Shown: piece after piece, positions 11,601 through 22,271 of the stretch
Numbering within the stretch: position 1 is the stretch's first letter
Layout of the letters: each line of letters starts with the position of its first letter
From: Onchocerca lupi
Lineage: Eukaryota > Nematoda > Chromadorea > Rhabditida > Onchocercidae
Assembly (NCBI GenBank): GCA_028564675.1
Contig: JAOVVO010000184.1
Span: 1-64,000, forward strand
DNA: 64,000 bases
Direction of reading: 5' to 3'
The notes under the pieces: generated by a model
Told to the model about the DNA's origin: nothing
The model's input: only the letters and a program-made list of their open reading frames with translations
Databases searched by the model: none
Made by a program: the position numbers and the translations under genes

Positions 11601-14600
11601 AAGCAATCGCTTAATCATTTTTAATTTTTGATAAAAAAAGATAGAAATAAGCAAGATCAATTGGTTATCATAAGTCGTCGAATTATCATCCGTAATTTGA
11701 TCTCCAGTTATCATAAATTTTTTTGAAAAAATGAAAAAAATTCGTAAGAAGAAGTAAAGGATATAAGAAATTTAAGTTTTCAAAAAATCGAACTTTAAGT
11801 TTTTGATCCAAATTATTCAGTTGGTTTAATTTATGGATATACATTTGTGGAGGCTTTAGTCTTTCTTATTGGCATTATTGTAGCTAATGTTCCTGAAGGT
11901 ATCATTGCAACGATGACGGTATATTTCCATTCAAAATTGGAAATGAAATTTAATAGATTAAAATTAAAAAGAAATAATCATGGAATTAATTGGCAAAATT
12001 GCCGATTTCTTAATTCAATGACTAATTCAATTGAATTCAGATTTCAATACTGAATTTAATTGAACTTAATTCAACATCTAGTAATGCAATACTGAATGCA
12101 ATACTGAAAAACGAATTTAACACTTCATATCCAATAATTATTTCAATAAATGAATAATGATTTATTTATTTTGATTGAAAATTCAATTTTTTTATCTAGG
12201 ATTTCACTGTTGCTTTAGAAATCAATGATTCTAAAAAATGCAAGTTTTGAAATAAAATTTCGAATTTTAGGTCAATTTCAGGTCTGTTTAACTTTAACAG
12301 CTGTTAAAATGAAGCGAAAGAATTGTTTAGTGAAGAAGTTGGAAGGAGTTGAAACTCTTGGTTCAACATCTACTATTTGTTCAGATAAAACTGGTACATT
12401 AACGCAAAATCGTATGACTGTTACGCATATCTGGTTAGATTTCAAACTTATTTTTTAAAATTATTTTCATAAAATGATTACAAAAAATTTGAAAAAATAA
12501 AAAATAATTATCATTTTTATGCCCATTTTTTATCATTATCATTGTTATCATTTCCATATATCACTTTTTATCATTATCAAATTTTTATCTAGCATTTTTA
12601 TCATTTTCACTCACAATTCATCACATTTTCATTATTTTTACATATTATTTTTATCATTTTTTTCTTCATCTTTACATATCGATAAATTCAACGTAAAATT
12701 TAACTCTAGGCTCAATGGTAATATTTCTGATGTAAATTTTTCTGAAGCTATACCTAATCATGATAATCCGAAAGAATTAAATTTGAAACATTTTGATGAA
12801 ACTTTTGGTGCTTTCTTTCGATGTGCAGCATTATGCTCTAATGCTATGTTTAAGGTTTATTTTTCTAAGCTAAGTTTGAATTTAAATTTTATTTTGCACA
12901 AATTATCTCAAAGCTGAAATATATTGGAAAATTTTTTTTTTAATAAAAGCAAGTTTGAAAGCAATGTATAATTTTTTATCAATTTAAATTGCATTTTAAG
13001 ATATTTATTAATCATATGTGATAGTTTTTTTCTTTATATATTTCGAATACACGAATTTATTCTTGAAGTTTGATATTATGCTTCTGTCATGCATTTTGTT
13101 TAAATTTTAAAATTAATCCTTAAAAAAGAATATCGATTCATCTACTTTCTTATCAACTTCTTGGAATTCCATTGTAAGGATGAAGATCGAGATGTGAAAT
13201 TATCGAAACGTGAAGCAACAGGTGATGCAACAGAAGTTGCGATCTTGAAATACTGCGAATATATTTGCGGTAATGTGACTGCCTATCGAAAACTTTATCC
13301 TAAAATTTGCGAAATTCCCTTCAATTCAACTAATAAATTCCAGGTTGCGTATATTTTAAAATCATCAAAATTTTTCCAAAATTTGTAAATTTCGCAAGAA
13401 ATAATTGTTTTTTTTTTCGCAAAAAATGGTTGATTTTTTCATTTAATTCGTTATTTTTTGCATAAAATTAGTACAAATATTTTCAAATTCTATTGTTAAT
13501 TAGAGAAATTTTGTAAAAATTCGGATAATTTTATCATAAATTGTTTATATTTTCAGGTATCAATTCATAAGAAGGAATCATCTGAAGGTCATTTTATTCT
13601 AGTTATGAAAGGAGCACCTGAAAAAATTATCACTCGATGTGAAACACAAATTCAGGATAATGGTGAGAGGAAATTGAATAAAGAAGACTTGGAAATTTTC
13701 CAAAATGTAAAACTTTTTTTCAAAAAAAAAAAAAAAAAAATTTCAAAATCTTACAATTTTTAATGTTTGCTAAAAATTTTCATTTTAATCATTAAATTAT
13801 TTCAATCTTTCATAGCTTTATTGATAATTTTCAGGCTTATAAATATCTTGGTGGTGAGTTAGGTGAACGAGTAATGGGATTCTGTGATCTGGAATTTGAT
13901 CCGATAAAATATCCAAAAAATTTCAAATTTTCCACCGATCCATTAAATTTTCCTCTCGATGGTTTACGATTTCTAGGACTTATTTCAATGATTGATCCAC
14001 CACGACCAGCTGTACCACATGCTGTTGGTCTTTGTCAATCAGCTGGAATCAAAGTAAACATTTCAAAAAAAATAAATAAATAAATAGATTTTTAAATTAG
14101 AAACAATTTAAATTTTCTCTTCAAATTTTATTTTTATCATTATCACTTATTTTTTAGTTCTGTTATTTTGCTAACTTTCTATTATTGGTTCTTTTATAAT
14201 AGCTTAATTGAACTTCAAATTTGAACTTATCTTTTATCTAATTAAAATATTATTTTTTTCGATATTTTATCTTATAATGCCGCTCTTTTTTATAACTTAA
14301 TTAAATTTAAGTGGTAAACTTGAGCTGTATCGATTGATTTGTGTTTCAATTGAAATATTTCCTTTTTTTGCCTTTTTTTTGTGAAAAAATTAGGAAACTT
14401 TTGACTTTATTAAAAATATAATTCTTTTCTTGATATTATATCGTATAATGTTCAAACTTCTAAAAATATGGCTCCTTTATTGATATTTTATCATGTATTA
14501 TTAAATATTCTAAAAATCTGATAAATGTTGACAAATATTTCGTTCCAATTTAAGAGGGATTCTTATTTTTTTTAATAGCTTGATTAAATTTTAAACTTAA

Positions 14601-17600
14601 ACTTACCTTTGACCTTATAAAAAATGTAACTTCTTCATTAATATTATACTGTGTAATATTAAGAATATTAAAAACTTGATAACTTAGCAAACATTAACAG
14701 ATATTATTTTATATCAATTTATCAAGAATTTTGAAATTCATCTCATTCATCATTCTGTTTGTTATTTTTTAAGTTATTTTGAATATGAAATTATAACAAA
14801 ATATTCGTCATTATCATTTTTTGAATGCCTATTGTTTTGCTTATCATTATCATTATTCTTATTGATTTTTTTCTGGGCTGCTTTTTTGACTTTTTTCCTT
14901 ATCATTTAATTGATCAATTTTAACTCATTTTCAGATTGTAATGGTAACTGGTGATCATCCATTAACAGCTGAAGCAATTGCTCGACAAGTTAATATTATC
15001 AAAGAAGGAAGTGTAACTTCACGGATAATAAATGATAATGATAAATTGAAACGTGAAGAAATAATGGATAGAAATAAGTTTGTTTTTTTATCATTTATCA
15101 ATTGCACTAATTGATAAATGCAAATTAATCCTAAGAAAGTGAACATAGACTGATTGATTCTAGAATTGACAACATAATCATAATTTGAGATTTAAATTTA
15201 ATTTTCAAATTCTTAAATTCAAATTTCAAATTCTATCATTTTTGCTTTTAACGATATTTATAGATGTCAAGCAATGATTATACACGGCGAGCAGCTTAAA
15301 AAATTATCAAATAAAAATTTAAACTATATAGTGAAGCATTATTCATGTGTACGTTGAAATTGTCATCTTTGAAAATTTAAATTTTTTGAATTATTTTTGT
15401 ATCATTTATTATTAATTAATTAGCTGCAAATCATAATTGATGCATAATTATACAATCTTATTCATTAATTAATCTCAAATTATAATTGATAAAATGAATA
15501 AACAAATTGATTAGCTAAAATTTTTTTAAAAATATTCAAATTTTTTTTGATAAAATTTTTCTAGATCGTTTTCGCTCGAACATCACCAATTCAAAAATTA
15601 CAAATTGTGGAAGCTTTCCAAAAAGTTGGTCATATTGTAGCTGTTACCGGTGATGGTGTTAATGATGCACCAGCACTTCGGAAAGCTGATATTGGTGTGA
15701 TAATTTTTTGATTATCATTATCTTGAAATTATTTGTTAACTATAATTTGAATTATTTTAATAAGCATATAAGTATAAGGAACTGATAATTTTATACTTGA
15801 ATAATGAAAATAATTAACATTACGTGATTATCCGCCAAATATAATTTAAATTAATTTAAAATATATATTAGTAAAGAAAAAGTTTAATTAATTTGTAAAA
15901 TTAAATAAGAGATTAAGTAATATTTTTATAGAAAAAATTTTTTATTAGATAAGTGAGAAAAAAAAAATAATGCATACTTTATGATTATCTATCAATTATA
16001 ATTTGAATTAATTTAAAGAATATTTAAGTAAAAGAATTTAGCAATTTTTTAAGTAAATAAGTAAAAAATAATTCATATTTAATTTCTTTTTTTTTTTTTT
16101 ACAGGTATAGCAATGGGAATTGCGGGTACAGATGTTTCAAAGGAAGCAGCTGATATGATCTTACTTGATGATAATTTCGCATCAATAGTTACTGGAGTTG
16201 AAGAGGGTCGAATTATTTTTGATAATTTGAAAAAATCGATAGCTTATACGCTAACATCAAATATTCCAGAAATTACACCATTTCTATCATACATCCTTTT
16301 TGGTATACCACTTCCGATGAGTGTTGTCGCAATTTTATGCATCGATTTAGGAACTGATTTGGTTTGTTAATTTTTTATGAAAAAATTTATTTTTTTTTTT
16401 CCATAAAATACGATCTATAAGTATATATGCTAATTAACTTTTGTAATTAATTAAATCAATTATTTAAACATGCTTAAGTTTAGTGAATAAATTATATCTT
16501 TGAATTCTTGAATAAAATAATTAAATTATTATCATTGCATTTTGAGTAATCATTATCATTATTTGAAAAATAAAACAATTAAATTTTTGAGTTTGGTAAG
16601 AAGTACTTTTGAATTTTTTTGTAAATTATTATTTTTGGATTTTTGAGTAAACTAGTTTTGTTTATATTCTTGAGTAAGCGATTGATTTCGGATTCTTAGA
16701 TAGGACATTTTCTTTGATTAAAAGGGAATAAAGTGAAAATTTATTCCAGGAATGATATTTTCCAATAAACCTGATTATCATATTTCAGGAAAATTTTTAA
16801 GTAAATTTTTGAGTAAATTTTGAATTTCTTGAGTAAATCATTGATTTTGGATTCTTGAATATGCCATAATTTTTGTAAAATTGAATAGTTAAGCTGAAAA
16901 TTCCGAATACTAAATCTATCATCTTTTCGAAGTCTTATCATTTTATCTTATCATCATGATCAGAGGTTAGTTTTCCGAGAAATAAAATGTTATAAGTTTT
17001 GTAGTGGCCAGCAATATCAATTGCTTATGAAGAAGCAGAAACAAATATTATGAAACGACCACCAAGAGATGCCAAAGTTGATAAACTTGTTAATGCCAGG
17101 TTTGAAAGTTTAAATTCAAATATTTTTTTAAATCCAATTTTTTTTTAAGAAGATATATTGTCGGATTGAAAAAAAAAATGATTATTTATTTGATTAAAAA
17201 TGAAATTAGCATAAAATCAGAAATGAATTTTCAAAATTTATTTCTAGATTAATGAATTTTTCATACCTACAAATTGGTGTTATGCAAGCAGCTGCTGGTT
17301 TCATGACTTATTTGATCATAATGGGCGAAAATGGATTTCATATCAATCGATTACTTTGGATTCGTGATGAATGGGATGATCCGTTGATCGATGATCTAGA
17401 AGATAGTTATGGACAGCAATGGGTATCATATTTATGCATTCAATAGAAAATTTTATAAATGAATTATTGAATGATGTCAAATTTATAAATTAATTAAAAA
17501 GCTTTTTTTTCTTTTTTCTTTAATTAAATATTTGTAAAATTGTAGACGTATGCTGCACGAAAAGATTTAGAGCATTGCTGTCATGGAGCTTTTTTCTATG

Positions 17601-18557
17601 CAATTGTTGTCGTTCAATGGGCTGATCTATTGATATCAAAAACTCGTTATAATTCAATTGTACAACAGGGAATGAGGTAATTTTTGCTATTTGGTTTATA
17701 TTACTTTGATGAAAATTTTTTTTAATTTATTCTACTTTGACAACTATCAGCATATTAATTCGAACCAAAAATATTTCATTATTTCATTTTGAATTTAGAA
17801 TGAACTAAATTTCAATTTTCCTATGACGAAAATTGAAATGATTTATTTGTATGAAATTGTTTTAAAAGAATCTAATCTGTAAAAAAAAAAAAAAATTGAT
17901 CATTTTGAAGGTAAATTTGAAGTATCTGAATTGCTTTTTGATTTCTCAATACCATAGGAATTTAATGATTTTATAGAAAATTTAAGTTTTCCATTTTAAT
18001 TTCAGTAATTGGATTCTAAATACGGGTTTGATATTTACTGCAGCACTTAGTACATTTCTTCTTTTCACACCTTATGTAAATAGAGTATTTGGATTGACGC
18101 CTATCAGGTTTTCATTTTCAAAAAATCATTATTTATACGTGAAAAACGGATTTTTACGTGAAAATTTGTATTATTTATACGTGAAAATTGGATTCATACG
18201 TAAAAATTCGTATTATCAAATTCATACATGAAAATTCATTTTATTGATACGTGACATTGTAATTATTGTTGTAGAAAAACTGAAAGAATTTACCCTATAA
18301 TGAATAATAATTGAAAAAATTGATCAATTTATGAATTATTAATGCTCATTAAGTTTATAATTTAAATTAAATTTAATGAAATGCTTAAAAATGACAAGAA
18401 AATTAAGCATTAAATTTGCATTTTAAATTTTTGCAGGCTTACCTGGGCAATGATCCCGGTATCATTTGCATGGTTGATATTTGTTTACGATGAAATACGT
18501 AAATATTTCTGCAGAACGAGACCTAATGGTTGGATATATCGTGATACTTATTACTGA
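8618..18557 (+). CDS. Na+,K+-ATPase alpha-family P-type ATPase (divergent CATP-like paralogue)
   Basis: A plasma-membrane cation pump that couples ATP hydrolysis to ion exchange. Twenty-two exons join without a frame break into 1012 residues (family about 1000-1020): 8618-8686, 8792-8851, 10124-10327, 10423-10545, 10623-10748, 10901-11059, 11445-11574, 11821-11918, 12282-12433, 12710-12854, 13179-13343, 13557-13706, 13835-14053, 14935-15077, 15264-15348, 15565-15694, 16105-16361, 17005-17099, 17248-17422, 17546-17676, 18006-18107, 18437-18557. Motifs: LTGES (about 200-204), M4 VANVPEG with E316, phosphorylation site CSDKTGTLTQN (D358), MKGAPE (K495), TGDGVND (704-710), M5-M6 TLTSNIPE and ILCIDLGTD (D800, D804), beta-subunit contact SYGQQW (890-895), C-terminal YRDTYY. 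The serine in TLTSNIPE marks the sodium-pump rather than the H+/K+ class. Divergence from a canonical EAT-6-type subunit is strong, so I read it as a CATP-1/-2/-3-like nematode paralogue. M9 has F949-T950 where the pump family has Glu-Glu. The exon at 10901 has no AG acceptor. Confidence 0.93.
8895..9392. repeat. Intronic tandem array, 30-31 bp unit, 61-bp higher-order period
   Basis: About 16 copies of a 30-31 bp unit (core GCGATAAAATAAGATATACG) lie in ATPase intron 2. From 9120 to 9300 alternate units pair into an exact 61-bp period: the same words recur one base later on each successive 60-base line. The units carry seven exact TACGTG and at least five AGATAA words. Long ORFs across it are products of the repeat. 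Confidence 0.9.
10749..10900 (+). other. Intron with apparent non-AG acceptor (GT-GG)
   Basis: The next exon must begin at GTC (10901) to give V-D-C-S-S-L-T-G-E-S at the conserved actuator loop in phase 0. The intron before it ends TTTTTTTTGG. No AG occurs between about 10846 and 10900, and the AG near 10845 leads into a stop (TAA) in the required frame. Confidence 0.6.
15092..15120. repeat. Perfect 12-bp hairpin in ATPase intron
   Basis: CATTTATCAATT (15092-15103) and AATTGATAAATG (15109-15120) are exact reverse complements around a 5-base loop, just after the donor of the exon ending at 15077. It is AT-rich and may be chance or may affect splicing. Confidence 0.4.
18128..18260. repeat. Degenerate tandem repeat with TACGTGAAAA words
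   Basis: In the last ATPase intron the words TTATACGTGAAAA, TTTACGTGAAAA, TTATACGTGAAAA, TCATACGTAAAA, TCATACATGAAAA and TGATACGTGACA follow each other at 25-50 base spacing. This is a diverged short tandem array. Confidence 0.55.
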
Positions 18558-18646
18558 TAATATTGATAACGATGATATTGATAACAATGATATCGATCCA
18601 TTAAAACTATGACATCATAAATTACATAACTATATCTGTTGATATG

Positions 18647-18652
18647 AATAAA
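18647..18652 (+). terminator. Poly(A) signal of the ATPase gene
   Basis: A perfect AATAAA lies 90 bases after the TGA at 18555-18557, a usual distance for a nematode 3' UTR. Confidence 0.65.
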
Positions 18653-20366
18653 ATTTGCTTACATCTTAGTAAATTGATACGTCTAATTTGTTTACGATCA
18701 TTTTTGACAATAATATTTGATTTTCTTTTTTTTTTCTTCAAATAAAATTTTTTCTTTTTTTTGTTTATCCAATTAGATAATTATTGTTTGGACAAGAAAA
18801 ATTGAATTTTCAAGAAATTTTATTCAAATTTTATGCTAATCAGAATTAACGTTTCATCCATACGTAAGAATTCTAAAATTTTGTGAAAGTTAGTAAAAAT
18901 TGGTAAAAACATTTTATGCGTAACCATAAACGTTGATTCTCATTACCGCGAAATGTGAATAATTTTTTGAAATTATTTCATTTCCAAAATTTAGAAATGT
19001 GAGATTTCAGATTTGAGATTGAGAACATTTAAAAATTTTTAAAATATCGTCAAAACTTAACTTTAAAATTGAAAAACTTTGAAATCTCAATTTCGTTTGT
19101 CAAATTTGAGCCAATAATTTCAATTTTCAGTTGAAACTTGAAACATTTTTGATTTTTTCAGTCCAAAATAATATTTTGTATTATCACGATTTGCAATATG
19201 TATCGTTAATATGTTGACCTTGAGTAATGATTTTTACCAAATTGTCTAGAATTTTCTGATTTGTAACAATATATCACAATTCTTTAACGTACTGATAAGT
19301 TATCAATTATCAAGAACTGCAACAAATTAGGTAAAAATATTTAGTTTTTTTGACCTTTCGCTAGTGAAATATGGTATGAAAGTGTCATAGTTTTTTGCAT
19401 CGTAATAATTTATCTGTAAAAAATTAGTTTAAAAATATTTAACCTTTTGACCTTACGCTAATGAGATATTTGGAATGAGAAAAAGAAAAGAATTTTTGGA
19501 TTCAACGAAGCGGAAAATGATGAGAAGAGGACATTGTTGACAATGGATAACACATCATTGGGTTGGATTCTTGAATTTTCGATAAAAGACATATCAGTAG
19601 TCTCAATCTTGTCACTATAAATCTTCGTTTTATTTCACAAATTCAAAATTCAACCACTTACAAATTATTGATTTCTCTTGCAAAGCTAACAACAACAACA
19701 ACCGACAAATTCATAAATTTTCTTCGATTTTTGAAATATTTTACATTCATAAAAATAAATCATGAAATGATTAATTTCATTGGTAAACTATATTTGAAAA
19801 TGATGTGTATTTTCATAATGTTTATTGAATTTTTTGTAAAAAAAATTATTTAAATTTTTATTTTTTCATTTTTTGCATTTTTTCCAATGTCAAAAATTTT
19901 CTTTTATCGAATTTGGAATGTTTACATCCATTAAAAAATTCAGAAATTGGAAATAAATTTGTAAATAATTGTGTTTTTTCATAACGTTAATTAAATTTAA
20001 AAAAAAAAAAAAATGACATTAATTGCATTTTTTGCAATTCTTTTACAAGATATTATAAATAATTATAAAAAATTATATCATAGGATAGAAATTGTAAAAA
20101 TTTTTAATCAAATGCATTTTTATATTCTGTTCAAGTACTCTTATTCATTATTGCAAATTTTTAAGAAACTTTCATATTTGAATCTTTGATAAATCATTAA
20201 ACTTAAATCATTTTTCACCTGTGATTAGAAACTCTAATTTTTCTCTTTTTTCTTTTTTATTGGATATTTTTTTCTAATTAGATATCTTTTTGTTTATTTT
20301 TTTGTCCATAATTAGATATCTATTTCATTTTTTGATATTTAAAGAAGATAAAATAGTTATTAATTA

Positions 20367-20512
20367 AGTTTAAGCATCGGAAAAAGTCTGGAATTCAAGA
20401 ATGATAATGATATTTTAACAGCAAATTTGTTATCATTCAGTTTAAGCATCTGAAAAAGTGTGAAATTCAAGAATGATAATGATATTTTAACAGCAAATTT
20501 GTTATCATCCAG
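20367..20512. repeat. Two-copy tandem duplication, 72-bp unit
   Basis: The copy beginning AGTTTAAGCATCGG at 20367 recurs at 20439 (AGTTTAAGCATCTG) with only a few differences. Each copy contains GAATGATAA and TTATCATTC or TTATCATCC as a small inverted repeat. An antisense ORF across it shows a repeated peptide for this reason only. Confidence 0.85.
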
Positions 20513-20978
20513 TATGAAATAGATATTACAATAGCTAGTGATGTTGTAAGTGAAGGACAAGTTGAAAGATAAGTTGAAGGAGTAAATTAAAAATAGAAAT
20601 CTTTCTTCATTCCTCACCAATATTATGGCATTTTGAAAATTGTTTATGTAACAGTGAAGATTTGAGTAATTTTTCTTTCGTGATTGATGGAATACCATCG
20701 GAAGATGTCAATTTGAAAAATTACTGAATTTAGGAATTGCGAAAAGAAGAGAAAAAAAAAACAACAATCGATGATAGCAAATGAATGACATCTTTTTCCT
20801 TAATCAAATAGATTTCATTCTTCCTTCCTTCTGATGCATCATCAACTAGAAAACTAGAAAGTTCTTTTTTTTTCTCTTTTTTGTTCTTTCATTTTAATCA
20901 TATTTTATGCCTTCATAAATTTAAAAAGGAAAAAAAGAGGAAGAAAATGGATCCTTTTTTTTTTTTTTTTTTTTTTTT

Positions 20979-21040
20979 CAGAATCTGGAAAGTCTATTAC
21001 ATCATTCAATTTAATGATGTAATAGACTTTTCAGATTCTG
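20979..21040. repeat. 28-bp hairpin with 6-base loop
   Basis: Arms 20979-21006 and 21013-21040 are reverse complements with one mismatch, around the loop CAATTT. Flanking T and A runs extend the pairing to about 20973-21046. The long T(30) just upstream is part of the left flank. It could be a foldback element or a hairpin RNA precursor; nothing shows transcription. Confidence 0.8.
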
Positions 21041-21076
21041 AAAAAAATAAATAAATAAATATTAACATTTAAAATT

Positions 21077-21750
21077 ATCTATCATTTTTCTCATCATCAT
21101 CATCATTTTAATCATCATGCATTATCATCATCATCATTATTATTATTATTATTACTATTATCATTATTCTCCTCATCATCATTAATACCATTATCTTTAT
21201 TCACCATTGTTATTATCATCATCATCCATTACGTTGGGATTTAACATTATTACTATTTTCATCATCCATCATCATCATCATCATTACTACTATCAATTAT
21301 CCTCCTTATCATCATCATCATTAAAATTTTACCACTTTTATCCTCCTCACCATTATCACCATCATAACCACCATTATTATTCTCATCATCATTATCCTTC
21401 TCATCATTATTCTTCTTTCATAATCATAATCATCATCGCATTTTTTTTTCATTATTCATATCATCATCACTTTTATTATTATTCTACTCTTGCTCATCAT
21501 CATCATCATCATTTAGAATCATCTTTTTCACTATTCTCATCATCATCTCGGTATTATCGTCATCATTTTCTTCCAATTATTATTATTATTCTCCTTCATT
21601 ATTCTCATCCTCATCATCATCAATTAGTAACATCTTTTTCACCATTCTCATCACCATTATCTCAGTATTATCTTCATCACTATTCTTTCAATTATCATCA
21701 TTATTCTCATCCTCATACTCATCCTCATCATCATCATCATCATCATAATT
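21077..21750. repeat. TCA/TTA trinucleotide microsatellite, about 670 bp
   Basis: A long imperfect (TCA)n and (TTA)n tract with interruptions such as CTCC and TTCTC. The His- and Ser-rich ORF at 21207-21770 reads this repeat in one frame and is not a gene. Confidence 0.92.
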
Positions 21751-21870
21751 GTCCTCCTCTTCATGTATGATTAAGTATGGGAGGAGTGGAAAACTGATGG
21801 AGAAGGATGGAAAGAGAAGAACTTCAACGTCCATTCCATCTAATAATATCTATCGATGTTGAAGGCCATC

Positions 21871-21998
21871 TTTTCCTTCCTTTCTTCATTCCTTCCTTCC
21901 TTCCTTTCTTCCTTCCTTCCTTCCTTCCTTCCTTCCTTTTTTCCTTCCTTCCTTTCTTCCTTCCTTCCTTCCTTTCCTTCCTTCCTTTCCTTCCTTTC
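21871..21998. repeat. (TTCC)n microsatellite
   Basis: A tetranucleotide repeat broken by TTTC and TTTT. It produces open frames in several phases on both strands. Confidence 0.95.
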
Positions 21999-22218
21999 AT
22001 TTCACTTTGCGCCATCTATTTATTGTATATTGTCATCATATCATTTGCAACCTAGGCGGCTGCCCTTCGCCCTTTTATCATTTTGATTTATTACACCAAT
22101 GGGATGAATGCCATGCCTGACAGTCGTCATCATTTAGATTTATGAACTGCTGCTACTAATAGTGAATTAATGATGACATCGCTATTAATTCTCCTTTACA
22201 TTCATCCATTCCTTTCAT

Positions 22219-22271
22219 CTCTCTCTCCCTCTCTCTCTCTCTCTCTCCCTCTCCCTCTCTCTCTCTCTCTT
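22219..22271. repeat. (CT)n microsatellite
   Basis: A dinucleotide CT tract interrupted by CCCT. With the TCA and TTCC tracts it forms a 1.2-kb cluster of pyrimidine-rich microsatellites. Confidence 0.95.

Noticed and set aside
16741..16941. 66-residue minus-strand ORF in an ATPase intron
   Set aside because: AT-rich, Lys/Ile/Asn composition, no motif, and it lies wholly within an intron.
20360..20698. 112-residue minus-strand ORF with an internal repeat
   Set aside because: The repeat is the 72-bp tandem duplication; there is no domain or splice support.
21207..21770. 187-residue His/Ser-rich ORF
   Set aside because: It is one reading frame of the TCA/TTA microsatellite with no unique sequence and no family.
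21807..22086. Overlapping Phe/Leu/Pro/Ser and Lys/Arg/Glu/Gly ORFs on both strands
   Set aside because: They are translations of the TTCC repeat.
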